Source: Heliocidaris tuberculata (Eukaryota; Echinodermata; Echinoidea; Camarodonta; Echinometridae). Taken from it: 64,000 bases of DNA. Every line of letters starts with the position of its first letter. The stretch's first letter is position 1. The notes under the pieces were generated by a model. It was not told the origin of the DNA. It was given only the letters and a program-made list of their open reading frames with translations, and did not search any database. Shown in pieces: positions 34,640 to 46,452 of this stretch. Position numbers and translations under genes: made by a program. The stretch lies in assembly GCA_025618425.1 (NCBI GenBank), contig CM046835.1, positions 21,286,393-21,350,392 on the forward strand, written 5' to 3'.

Positions 34640-35960
34640 GATTTCTTGGGCTTGCAGAAAATACTTTATACAACGCGCATTCTGACTATTGAAGTGCATT
34701 ATCTCAAAGCTGGTGAATGCATAGTTTGTCACTATTGACGCTCGGGAAAGTTATCATCCATAAATTTGAATTAATTTTACATTGTCTGAACAGATTTATC
34801 GACCCCCAAAGCCTAGTTATAGACACTACATTTACATCTCAAGAACTAAAATTTCATAATTTATAGTTTTTTTAGGTGCCGGCAGAAATCTAAATGGCAA
34901 CATGATGTCTTGACTGTAAGGCTACTCTAATACTTTATGGCATTTTTTGATGCATATCATTGAATATCCTGCCAGCTTAAATGTACTTTTGGTTTTAAAA
35001 ATAATATCTTTCCCGTAAACAATAACTAACTTCCCATCATTTCTAGGAAATTTGGCGGCCACTTTGGACGCCACGTTGGTTTTTTAGGTTTGTAATATTT
35101 AAGTGATCTGAACTGATTTTTTGACCCAAAGAATAGAATAGAAATAGAAAGAATATGTATAGATATTATAATTACCTCTTTAAATGGGTATTTCATGATT
35201 TATGGCTATATTTAGGTACCCGAGCGGTCATTTTAGATGCCAAAATGGTGTCCTATTATTAAGGTACCGTCTTGAATATAAGGCTACTCTTGTATTTTGT
35301 GATACTTTTACGCCTATCAATAGCTATTCTGAGCCCTTAGATGTACATTTTAATCTTGAGAATTACAACCAATATTATAGATAATACCTCACTTCCGGTA
35401 ATTTTTAAGGAAATTGACAACTATTTTGAACGCCATCTTGGATTACAAGATTTCCTGACCCCCATAACACATTTTAAGTGGTTTGAATGGGTTTCTCGAC
35501 CCCCAAAACCTAGGTATAGACATCAAAATTACATCTCAAGGATGGACATTTCATGATTAATAGCTACTATTAGGTTGTGGTGGCCATCTTGGATGCCAAA
35601 ATGGCGGCCATCTAATGTACAGACTTGAATGTAAGGCTACTCCTGTACTTTTGTAATACCTTTAGGCGTATCAATAGTTATCCTGAGCCTTTAATGTGTT
35701 TTTAATCTTAAATATTACCTCTCTACTCTAAATAATACCTCACTTCCGGTCAATATTTAGGAAATTGATGGCCATTTTGGACGCCATCTTGGATTTCCAG
35801 GTTTCTTGACCCCCATAACACATTGTAAGTGAGCTGAATGGATATTTTGACCCCCAAAACCTAGGTATAGACACAAAATTACATCTCTAGGATGTATATG
35901 TCATGATTTATAATCATTTTGGACGTCATTTTGAAAATAATCACTTTCCGGAGGTCCGAT
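34640..35960 (+). repeat. degenerate ~350-bp tandem repeat with GGCGGCCAT and CACTTCCGG phrases
   Basis: At least four diverged copies share: TTTTTGACCCCCAAAACCTAG, GTATAGACA-CAAAATTACATCTCAAGGATG, GGCGGCCATCTTGGATGCC, GACTTGAATGTAAGGCTACTC, CCTGAGCCTTTAATGT, AATAATACCTCACTTCCGG. The copies recur near 34800, 35122, 35500 and 35855. ETS-type CACTTCCGG cores sit at about 35390 and 35750. No coding capacity. Confidence 0.7.
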
Positions 35961-36103
35961 TTTCTTACATTTTTAGTATGTTATTCCTGACGTGTTTCTG
36001 ATCATTAAAGGTGCAATTTAAAAATGATACGTCATCGCAGTAAAAGTTATGATTTAGTGGAGCTTTTATTTAGTATTCTGGTAAAACATGTACATATTTC
36101 AAG

Positions 36104-36397
36104 TAATTGAACCTCCTTGCAATTTAGTCTTATATCATAATCACACTTTTTGTTACCGAATTCAAACACCAAAAATAGTTCCATTTGATGATGAAAAAAG
36201 TGCTGTGCACTGGGAGTTCCTAACATGCACTCCTCAAGAACTTATTCTCCAAGAAGATGAAGTAGTAATATCATGCGGGATCAGATGCTCTCCTTCTGGA
36301 GCGAAGCTCGGCAAACCTGTCAAAGTTACATTGGACCATAATGCACATTTCACCAATCCACGACGGGAGGAAATTGTCTTCTACACTCGTAGCAGAG
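36104..36397 (+). CDS. DXO-like/ZU5/death gene, ZU5-like exon
   Basis: Acceptor TTTCAAG|TA (36103), or CAATTTAG|TC (36127) eight codons later, both in the same phase; donor GCAGAG|GTGAAG. Entry phase 1 fits the exon ending 25546; exit is phase 1. The C-terminal half reads LQEDEVVISCGIRCSPSGAK, then LGKPVKVTLDHNAHF and EEIVFYTRSRG. This resembles the second half of ZU5 domains (L-LGPPGTKF--PV-VEIPH-A in ankyrins; the UNC5 and PIDD equivalents are similar). A classical GVSL-IPPGA-P start of ZU5 is not evident in the N-terminal half, so the domain is divergent or shortened. ZU5 often sits next to death domains (UNC5, PIDD), which fits the death-domain exon at 46453. Confidence 0.78.
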
Positions 36398-36464
36398 GTG
36401 AAGATTCAATGCGAAATAGATATTTAAAAAAAAAATATTTCCTTTTTAATTAATATTAAAAAGG

Positions 36465-37939
36465 AGCCTGTCCAGAAATAGTCACCCCATATATTTGACC
36501 CCTTAAGGTTACTTACACCATCCATGTCAATCACAAAAGCTTGTCAGCTCAAACGAAACCGCCGGGTTTGGCCCCCAGAGCCCCCCCCCCCCCAAAAAAA
36601 AGGGCCCCAAAGTCGGGTCGATTTCAACCCATGTAACATATTCGCCAATCTTTGTCAGAAGGAAGGTGTATGACTATATATTACCAAAACACCAAAACTT
36701 ACAAAATTTTCCGTCGGGATGGGTTGTCAGACCGCCCCTAAAAATTTGGGCCAATTTTTCCCCTTAAGGCCCAGGGACCAAATTTTTTCAGAAGGAAGAG
36801 GTATGGTGTACATTACAAAAATATGAACACTAGCAAAGGTTTCCATTGGGAAGTGGGTCTAAAACACCCCTGGAAAAAAACCCCCACCAAAGTGCCCCTA
36901 AACCAAGCCTTGCTGCCCAAAATGCTCTGGATGTAGAGAAAAAACAGTTTTAGGCATTACAACCTTAATAATTCCAAAGTGTCTCATTCAATTAATGTCA
37001 GATTTACATAATACAATTTGGAGTATTGTAACCTTCTTGGGGTGCAATTGATGTCAAATGCTAATTTCAGTAATAAGTAAATGTATGTATGTATAAGTAT
37101 GTAAACACATCAATTGTCCATCTGCGCCTTTTTGACAAGGCATAATAGAGAGCTTGCAAAGTATTTGGTAATTAACACATGAATGGTATATTTCAGCATG
37201 GCCACATAGCCCAGATACTTAACAAGCTCCTCTATTATGTCTTGTCAAACAGGTGCAGATAGACAACGGGCGTGTTTACACAATCCTGACAATATCATCT
37301 GATTACTTCTGAGAAAGCAATACAATTTTAACAATCTTATAACTTATTATTGAAATTAGCATTTGACACCACACTGCACCCAAAGAAAGTTACAATACTC
37401 AAAATTGTACTATGTAAATTTGACATGAATTGAATAAGACATTTTGGAGTTATTAAGGTTGTAATGCCTAAAAATAAGTTTTGTCTACATCCAGAGCATT
37501 TTAGGCAGAAAATCTTGGTGGGGCACTTTGGTGTTTTTTCAGGGGCGTATTACACCCCCTTTTTTTGTCAGTGTTTATATTTTTGTAATGTTCACCATAC
37601 TTCTTCCTTCTGACAAAATTGACCCCTGGGCCTTTAGAGGAAAGATTTGCCTCAATTTTTAGGGGCGGTCTGACAACCCATCCCGACGGAAAATTTGTGT
37701 AAGTTTTGATGTTTTGGTAATGTATTGTCATACACCTTCCTTCTGACAAAGATTGGCGCATATGTTAGATGGGTTGAAATCTACTCGACTTTGGGGCCCT
37801 TTTAGGGGGCTCTGGGGGCCAAACCCAGCGGCTTCGTTCGAGCTGTAAAGCTTTTTGTGAATGACATGGATGGTCTAAGTAACTTTAAGGGGTCAAATCT
37901 CATATGTAAAATGGGATGACTATTTCGGGACAGGCTCCC
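36465..37939. mobile_element. 1.5-kb fold-back element with ~650-bp inverted arms
   Basis: The left end GAGCCTGTCCAGAAATAGTC pairs with the inverted right end GACTATTTCGGGACAGGCTC (one or two mismatches). The arms continue through GGGTTTGGCCCCCAGAGCCC, CCCCAAAGTCG, CAATCTTTGTCAGAAGGAAG, CTGGATGTAGA and TTGGAGT-TTGTAAC, in mirror order. The centre (about 37080-37330) has AACAAGCTCCTC and a GTCAAACAGGTGCAGAT phrase with its own inverse. No transposase. Related copies: 1936 and 47432-49085. Confidence 0.85.
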
Positions 37940-40600
37940 AGACTATATATAACACGCATCTCCATTATAATATATTCTACTTTTTTTTATAGTCTTCAAA
38001 ATGTTTGATGTTGAAATTTTCAAAGGAATATGACATAGTTGCAACGTGAAATGTTATTTAGTACTAATGAAGAATAATGAAGCTCGTTTTGAGAACTATG
38101 ACTTTTGGACTTTGTGCATTACTATTCTCATACATTTATCTATCAATGTCTTCCAATTACATTACGCCAAATTAATGCATGTATTAGATATGATATAACG
38201 CACCATCTATCTAGTGAGACCTTTTCCTTATCGCAGAAGTAATTGTTTCGCCGAGTGTAGCCCCTCCACAAGACAAAAAAGAATGATTTATCAATACAAC
38301 GATATTTAAGTTTTCGAGTAGAGTATGTGTATATAGTACTCTAGATTGCAAAATTTTCAGTACTAAATTACGAAGAGATCATTAATCTCTCGATCGTTTC
38401 GCTCTCTCTCTCTCTCTCTCATGATAACACAGTAGAAAATCTATCTAAATTTATAAAGGTCGGCCTATAATTACGCTCTGTATTCTGTCAATACATACGT
38501 TTGAAGTAGGCAGTAAATTGTCTTTGTGTTTAAAAGTACTCTTGAATGCAAAAATGTCAACATCACATGCATTATTTCGTTCTGTCGTTCTGCTCCGGCC
38601 CCCTCGTCTAATAAATGATAATAATAATAATTCGGATTCTTTAATATAAAGCGCCCATAATATCCATGACGCTGCGACGCTCAATTGTCTATCATACGTA
38701 TAGTGATGTCGTCGGAACGCCCTCTGTCGACAAGCTTGTTGACAAAACTGTATTTTGATGGGAAGAGGATATGTTGACAGAGATTTTAATGTTGTTGACA
38801 AAATATTCAAGTATAACTCACAAATATACGGATTCGTCGGAAAAGGTGTTCCGAAAAATCCTTCCAAAACTTATCGGCAGTTTCGTACCGCAGTATAAAA
38901 CGTTTTTATAAAGTTTGTGTACTGATAGAACGGTGAATGTTGACTTGAGTGAAGAAATCTACGGAACATTATTTTTTGTCGACAATTGTCGACAGTCGGC
39001 GAAAAATTTGACCCGATATGTGGACAAAGAAATTTGTAATCGACGACAGCACTGAGGACGTAATTATGTTAGGAATTATTCAAATAATAGCTGATGTACT
39101 GTAATTTACTTGTGTATCTGTAACACGCTCTAGAAAGCCAACTTCCAATAATACCAAATCCAGAATCTCCTAAGCTTATGGCTTATAACCCTCCCATGCA
39201 TGGTAATGCTCGGTCTCTATCCTCTTAGTCGCCCTATACCCCACTACCAGCGGAGAAAAATACATTTAATTCCTCTCAGGCCTAATGAGTGATGATGCAA
39301 ACAATGGTTAATAATTGCACTTAAAAAGAACGCAAAATAATTTTTTTAATAAACCTTGCGCTTCCGAGAAAGCTTTCTTCGCCCGCCAAATCAAGAGTTT
39401 CGGCGCTCCCGTATTGATAATTATTATGCTATCATTAAATAGAATTATACAGTTAAACGATCAACACAAATAATTACTACCATATTTATTAATTTATTGT
39501 TCGGTATCTTTATCTGTAACCAATACCTCCAACTTTTTTAACAATAATTTCTTTTTACTCTTCCTGCTCAAATTCTAACTACCAGCATGTCTATCTGACT
39601 TTCCCATTCTCTTCTCTCACATGTCTTTTTAAAAGTGTTTCCCATATTTTCGTCAAAGTTGGTCCCCCCCCCCCCTTCATCGTGCCAAATATTACTTCGT
39701 ATAGCACATTTACGCCACATTTACGACTTTTTAAAATTTTACATAATTGTCTTACTTAACACTCATTACAAATGGGCAACTTTTTGATCTGGTATTTAAT
39801 TTCCTTATTCTGAAATTCTTATTTATGCAATGTACCCATTTTGCGCAAAAGTAATTCATATATAATGATAAGATTTAAAAAATCTGTTATGAAAATCTAA
39901 AAGTTTGTTAAGATAAAGTGTCCATGTTAAGCCAAAGAAACCTTATTATACATAGTTCTATTGCAAACTATTACAAGAATTTTTTGGCTGAAGAGGTGGT
40001 CCATGAAGGGCAAAAATCGATCTTGCTCCTCCCCCCCCCCCCCCTCTACTTGAAATATAGGGGATGGGCGAATTCCCCTCACCCCCCCTTCCGGTGCATG
40101 TGGATCAATAATTTCCCATCTCTTAACTTAATTCGATCTGTTGATAACTGTCGAAAATACTAATGAAAGCAGACAACCATGTTTTGTAGTCATCGTAGAG
40201 GGCGTTTGAAATATCAAATTAAAAAAAAACCTGCATAATTTGCATTAATTATATAGTTTTCTGCATAATTTCTTCTCGTAAATCATCTGCAATAGTGCAC
40301 CTATAAACAGGTTAGGAATTTACACCCCTTATACAATAAATAATAATATTTAGACATAATCATTCAAAAATCATAAAACGCACCAAATCCACTTTAAAAA
40401 CATATTTTATTCATATTTTAAATGACAGCGCCGTAAAAACCAAAAACAACAACAACTTTAGGCCCATTTTAAAATTGGAAACAATGTTCATGGTTTTATT
40501 CATAACATTACCTTTCCAAAAATATATGTTTCCATAAATCATCACAAAATTGCATTCTAACCCTATTTTTTGACCAATTATTGACAACGGACTAACAGAC
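37940..40600. other. intronic, low-complexity tracts, nothing recognised
   Basis: It contains a CT tract (38402-38420), an AAT tract with an AAAGCGCCC phrase (38620-38655) similar to LINE tails elsewhere in the window, C runs (39664-39676, 40028-40044) and GTCGAC-rich text around 38980-39010. No domain-bearing frame was found on either strand. Confidence 0.45.
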
Positions 40601-42236
40601 GAATGATTCGGGAGCACGGTACATTAAACCTAAAAATTCATAATAATCGTATTGACCAGGTCAAATCTTTAAAGTACCTTGGTGTTATAATCGTTCCAGA
40701 ATTGAAATGGAACGATCATATTTCAAATCCATGCAGAAAGATTAGTAAGATGATTAGTTTTCTTGGCAGACTCAGTTCATTTTTGAATGAGTCAAGTTTG
40801 AATATTCTGTACAAGGCTGTCATTTTGCCACACTTGGATTATGATGGTCGTCGGCGAATAAAACTCATCTGAATATGTTACAAAAATTACAAAATCGTGC
40901 AGGAAGGATAATAATGAATTTCATATTCTAGTCTGGGAGACTTTACAACATCGTCAAATAATTCATACTTATCTTCTTTTGTATAAAATTTTCCATGATA
41001 TGGCTCAAAATTATTTGGAAGAAAAATTTGTATTCAAGCCTCTGAAATACTGCCTGAGAAATGGTAACCAGGTAATTTTACCTAAGCCGAACACAGAAAA
41101 ATGCAAACATTTCTTTATCAAGTTTGAATATTCTGTACAAGGCTGACATTTTGCCACACTTTGATTATGCCGACATGATATGGTCGTCGGCGAATAAAAC
41201 TCATCTGAATATGTTACAAAAAGTACAAAAATCGTTTAAGAAGGATAATAATGAATTTCATGATATTCTAATCTGGGAGACTTTACAACATCGTCAAATA
41301 ATATTATTCATACTTATCTTCTTTTGTATAAAATTTTCCATGATATGGCTCAAAATTATTTGGAAGAAAAATTTGTATTTAAGCCTCTGAAAAACTGCCT
41401 GAGAAATGGTAACCAGGTAATTTTGCCTAAGCCGAACACAGAAAATTGCAAACATTTCTTTATCAAGTTTGAATATTCTGTACAAGGCTGACATTTTGCC
41501 ACACTTTGATTATGCCGACATGATATGGTCGTCGGCGAATAAAACTCATCTGAATATGTTACAAAAATTACAAAATCGTGCAGGAATGATAATAATGAAT
41601 TTCATATTCTAATCTGGGAGACTTTACAACATCGTCAAATAATTCATACTTATCTTCTTTTGTGTAAAATTTTCCATGATATGGCTCAAAATTATTTGGA
41701 AGAAAAATTTGTATTTAAGCCTCTGAAATACTGCCTGAGAAATGGTAACCGGGTAATTTTGCCTAAGCCGAACACAGAAAATTGCAAACATTTCTTTATC
41801 AAGTTTGAATATTCTGTACAAGGCTGACATTTTGCCACACTTTGATTATGCCGACATGATATGGTCGTCGGCGAATAAAACTCATCTGAATATGTTACAA
41901 AAATTACAAAAATCGTGTAAGAAGGATAATAATGAATTTCATGATATTCTAATCTGGGAGACTTTACAACATCGTCAAATAATTCATACTTATCTTCTTT
42001 TGTATAAAATTTTCCATGATATGGCTCAAAATTATTTGGAAGAAAAATTTGTATTCAAGCCTCTGAAATACTGCCTGAGAAATGGTAACCAGGTAATTTT
42101 ATCTAAGCCGAACACAGAAAATTGCAAACATTTCTTTATCAAGTTTGAATATTCTGTACAAGGCTGACATTTTGCCACACTTTGATTATGCCGACATGAT
42201 ATGGTCGTCGGCGAATAAAACTCATCTGAATATGTT
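40600..42236 (+). mobile_element. LINE ORF2 tail with an internal ~340-bp tandem multiplication
   Basis: It reads VKSLKYLGVIIVPELKWNDH, KISKMISFLGRLSSFLNESS and LNILYKAVILPHLDY. The block LNILYKADILPHFDYADMIW, NKTHLNMLQK, HDILIWETLQHRQII, YLEEKFVFKPLKYCLRNGNQ then recurs. It starts near 40795, 41122, 41466, 41803 and 42143, a period of about 327-344 bases. Copies are near-identical with small indels that break frames. This looks like local tandem duplication of part of a LINE after insertion. The block resumes at 43742 beyond a transposon. Confidence 0.8.
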
Positions 42237-42244
42237 ACAAAAAT
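42237..42244 (+). repeat. left copy of 8-bp target site duplication ACAAAAAT
   Basis: ACAAAAAT here is repeated at 43734-43741 on the other side of the inserted element. Removing the element and one copy restores the LINE text ATGTTACAAAAATTACAAAA seen in neighbouring tandem copies. Confidence 0.85.
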
Positions 42245-43733
42245 GGGGGAATCCCGATAGTCCGCGGGGCCGATATACCGCGGGGCCGATAGACCGCGGC
42301 GTCTCAATGTACACGCCAGTCACCAGTAATTCCGCACATTCGCTCAAATCACTATACACCTCTTGCAATCGAAAGCACTAACAGCAAAACTTTAAAAAAA
42401 AAAAATTTAAGAGAAATGGGAGGTGGATCGTCACCCCCTCCTGGATGCGCTCATTAACTTTTTGATGTTCAATGGATTATGCAATAAGTTTATTTTTAAG
42501 AACAAGGACAGTATTATTTAAATTATTAGAAGAAAAGAATATGCTAGTGTCATCGGCAAACTGATGAAAATTTAATAATCAAAAATATAAGTTCAGTTTG
42601 ATTTATTTTCATACGGAAGAAAACATAGGGCCTAGTAGGCCTACATAATTATAACACTCCAAGATTGAACAAACAATAGCCATGATAGCAGCGAAATACA
42701 GCATTATGGGCAAGGTGACGTGGAAGCAGACAAAATCAAAGAGGGAAATATGAAAGAAATCTTTTTTAAAAGACTAACTTGTAATTCATATGTTCCCTTT
42801 AAATGACACATACATAATAGCATAATTTGTTGATAATATCAATATATAAAAAAGGGGAAATAAAATTGAAAAATTGATTAAGATCCCGGGGGGGGGGGGG
42901 GGGGGCTCTTCCATTGAGACCCGTCCAGCATCCTCGAACTTTACCCTTTGAAAAGTACCCTAAACGAGGATTCAGATTTTGTGATTTTGATACCCTAAAC
43001 AGGGATATGTTTTCTTTCTTGATTTTGATACCCTAAACACGGAGAGAAATAATTAACGGCTCGTTTTTACACCCTTGACAGGGCGAGCATATACGACCGA
43101 AATTCTCAAATTCTGAATAAATTGTACCCTTTCCGCGGATTGGCCGTGTTAAATTTCATACCCCTTTTCCCTGCATTTGGTCAGAAGTGTGATTTTGAAA
43201 CCCTTTTATATGAAAAGGGTATCATGAGATATGAAAGCAACTTAGATAAGTTCAAAATCTCCCTTAAAAGATATCTGTTTAATACTTAAGAGTATGAACT
43301 CAGTGTCCAACATTACATTGTATGCACCTTGCTATTTCTAAGTTATTTCGTTCTTACTTTTTAAAGCGCACAGGGACATGCAGTGTTGCTATGTGTAATG
43401 CGCTATAAAAGAACCAAGTATTGTTATTATTTTTTTTATTATTATATATTTTTCGTTTTTGACACCCTAAACGCGGATCCGCGCGGATCCGCGCCCGACC
43501 CTAAAAAACTACCCTTTTTCCTCGTTTTCAGGTTCGCGGATGCTGTACGGATTTCAATGGAAGATAACCCACCCCCCCCCCCCCCCCGGGATTAAGATAC
43601 ATGAATTATTTGAGTCATTATGCTTTTAAGACGTGATGTGAAAATGCGTTACATTTCAGACACCGCGGTCTATCGGCCCCGCGGTCTATAGGCCCCGCGG
43701 TCTATCGGACCCGCGGTCTATCGGGCGTAGACC
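42245..43733. mobile_element. 1.49-kb non-autonomous DNA transposon with tandem CCGCGG-motif ends
   Basis: It is inserted in the LINE tandem block with an 8-bp duplication, which points to the hAT superfamily or another family with 8-bp duplications. The left end has repeats of CCGATAGACCGCGGGG type (42253-42300) and the right end has the inverse CCGCGGTCTATCGGCCCC repeated about four times (43662-43727). Each end is thus an inverted array of a 16-18 bp subrepeat. The interior is non-coding, with a G run (42888-42905), a TACCCTAAACRCGGA phrase repeated several times (42955-43150, 43455-43485) and a C run (43570-43587). Confidence 0.85.
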
Positions 43734-43741
43734 ACAAAAAT

Positions 43742-44425
43742 TACAAAATCGTGCAGGAAGGATAATAATGAATTTCATGATATTCTTATCTGGGAGACTT
43801 TACAACATCGTCAAATAATTCATACTTATCTTCTTTTGTATAAAATTTTCCATGATATGGCTCAAAATTATTTGGAAGAAAAATTTGTATTTAAGCCTCT
43901 GAAATACTGCCTGAGAAATGGTAACCAGGTAATTTTGCCTAAGCCGAACACAGAAAATTGCAAACGTACATTCCTTTATCGTGGTGGGAAATTGTAGAAT
44001 GACTTACCTTTTTGTACTCGACAACTAAATAATTTTACATTGTTTAAGAAGGAAACACATAGTATAAGTAAAATGGTAGTAAAATAGTTCACTGATGATA
44101 TTAAGCATAGGGACCAGGCAGGATGGGGAGGGGAGGGGCACATCTGAACTTGCACAGCAAGCTCGTGGATTTCAATTTATGATTTTTGTTTTCCTATAAA
44201 GTTATTCTGTTGTAGTAATCATTATGTTCATGTAATCTATTTATTTATGGGACCCCGAGGAAGAAGAGGTTAGCTCTGTTAGTTAATCTGAAGCGGGTCA
44301 TCCCTCGATCTTAATTTACTTTCTTTTGTATTGTATGTTAATATCATTGTTATATTCATACTGTTATATAATTTCATGTTTATATTTTTAATCTGTATCA
44401 TTTTTATGATCGTGAATAAAACCAA
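43742..44425 (+). mobile_element. remaining 3' end and untranslated tail of the LINE
   Basis: The tandem block continues (GACTTTACAACATCG, TGCCTGAGAAATGGTAACC) and proceeds into TTCCTTTATCGTGGTGGGAA and a C-terminal stop. The non-coding tail includes GACCCCGAGGAAGAAGAGGT and ends near GTGAATAAAACC (44412-44423). AATAAA near the end is consistent with a LINE tail. Confidence 0.65.
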
Positions 44426-44793
44426 GACCCTGTTCTATTTCCGGGTAGTCGAAGTTCGTGGTATCATTTTGATAAGCAGTATGTCCATAAAATTCATTTT
44501 CAGCAGGTAGGCTTACCAATTGTATCATCTGTTCGACGAAGCTGAACATTATCATGTTCATGCAAATTTCAGTCTGTTTACCAAATTATCAAGGGACCTA
44601 CACGATACAAGTTTCGCTTCTTAGTAGATTCCTCTACTTGACCTTGTTTACAGCTCATTTATCTGTCGTTTATACTTACGATTATTTCAACAGTTTTTTC
44701 TATTTCCGTTAAAGGAACTCGTCCATTTCCATTTATCTAAATTAGAAATGCCATTGTTAAGTCGACTTTAAAACAGTTTCAACTGGTTTTTAG

Positions 44794-44881
44794 ACGAAAC
44801 AGTGCAGAAGGTTGCATCACCAGTAGCTGGACCATCGCCTTCAGCGTCTCCACTACCTTCGCCATTGTCGCCATCACCACA
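44794..44881 (+). CDS. DXO-like/ZU5/death gene, Pro/Ser-rich linker exon
   Basis: Acceptor GGTTTTTAG|AC and donor CACCACA|GTATGT. It joins the ZU5 exon in phase (G+AC = Asp) and exits in phase 2 into the death-domain exon (CA+G = Gln). It encodes ETVQKVASPVAGPSPSASPL followed by PSPLSPSP, a flexible linker of about 29 residues. No UPA domain is encoded between ZU5 and the death domain, unlike UNC5 and PIDD. The exon is short and low complexity, so it rests on the splice sites and the double phase match. Confidence 0.7.
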
Positions 44882-46452
44882 GTATGTTCTCCCTTTCTTT
44901 CTAATGATTCATTTATTTAAAAAGAATTATATATAATATCAGATTATATACCTTAAAACTATTTAAATTTCGCGTCAACCAGATTGATGAAACAGGTCAA
45001 CAGGAAAAAAAAAAAAAAGATTCATTAATAAAAATGGAAATATTTCACTATAGTTCTTATTTCCTTGTTCCGTGCCATTCAAGATTTAAAACATCTGTGT
45101 CATATTATTTAATTGCATGACTCCCAAATCTTCTTGTCTTTAAGTCATGTTGTTTTCTACACATGTTTAGAACTAGGATTAAAATGTACTTAGTTTACTC
45201 TTGCGTTCAAGTTTTTCAGGGCCCCTGCAGCGTTGCTACATTATCGATGATAAATGGCTGGGCGCCTCTAAATTTCGAACTACCCCCTCCAAAAATGTAC
45301 ACATTGTATGTACATACACACACCCGTGCGCGCATATGTAATTTGGAAGTTATTCAATAATTTTTTGTCGTGATTTACTTTTATTTTTATTTTTTTAAAT
45401 TAATGTTTAAAAACAATGACGGGTCGCCTCTAAAACAGGTGCTCCGACATATGCTTCGGCGACAATTGCTCCAGCTTTATTTCGTCAAAGATGTAGGGTT
45501 AGGGTTAGGGTTGCAATTGGATTTTTAAAGTTAGGCTTAGGATTCGGCTAGGATTAGGTATGATGTTTGATCATGGGTTGACATTGTACGAAACTGACAC
45601 AGAGCAATAGCCTGTGTCGTATAACCTTAAGTTACTCTAGGCTAATATAGGCTTTTAAAATCTCAGTGCTTTATTATCTCTATTTAATGGTCGAATTCAT
45701 CAAAACACCAGCCAAATCGGTGCTCAGTTCTTCTAATTCGTTTGGATTCGATTACTATTCGGATGTTCAAGACACACATTCAATTATCTTTAAAATGCAT
45801 TGAATTTCATGCTAATAGCAAAAACTCTCGTTATCAAAGAGCATTCAAAAAATTTGAGCTATGTGGATTGGAAAAACATATAGGAATTCGAATGCATGAA
45901 TGGGCAAGAATGGTCACGGTTTTAACGATGCATTCATATTCTTAAATTTCGAATTTGTTTATCAGTGTGATATGATATAGAAATAATATACAGTGTAGGT
46001 CCTATTGGCCTTTCGGTGTCATAAATAAGAGAAAATGAATAGAACAAACTTGATAAATTAGATATATGAATGAAAAGTCATGAACATGATATATCCAGTA
46101 GAGGTGTTGGGATTTTGATAATAAATCGCAGGACTGTGGATAGCAAGGTACGGATATCAAATCCCTGCCCCAGCACCTTTTTTGCCAGACATTAATTTGT
46201 AATTATTTGCCAAATTCGAGCCAGATGAGCTAAATGAGAAACTAAATATATGGCGGAATATATATATTTGAAAGATTGGGAGGAATTTGTGCGACAATCC
46301 ACTGATGCCAGTACTTTGCATGATAAACTGGGATGTTGGGAACGATATTATTATCGGTCGATAGGCTATACTGCTATACATCATCTGTAACTTATAATGG
46401 GGGAACAGGAAAATGGTTTTCATACCTTGCTTGCATTTTATCTCTATTACAG
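44882..46452. other. last intron of the gene; short TTAGGG run, no other feature
   Basis: It contains an A run (45007-45018) and three TTAGGG-like units at 45491-45514. An open frame at 45742-45945 has no recognisable domain and no supporting splice phase. The intron ends in CTATTACAG just before the death-domain exon. Confidence 0.5.

Noticed and set aside
38451..38867. 138-codon minus-strand frame
   Set aside because: No recognisable motif; composition and a truncated (AAT)n tract suggest chance or old repeat.
45491..45514. Interstitial telomere at 45.5 kb
   Set aside because: Only about three TTAGGG units, too short to claim more than a simple-sequence run.
45742..45945. 67-codon frame in the last intron
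   Set aside because: No domain, no splice phase fitting the exons at 44794 or 46453, and AT-rich composition like the intron.
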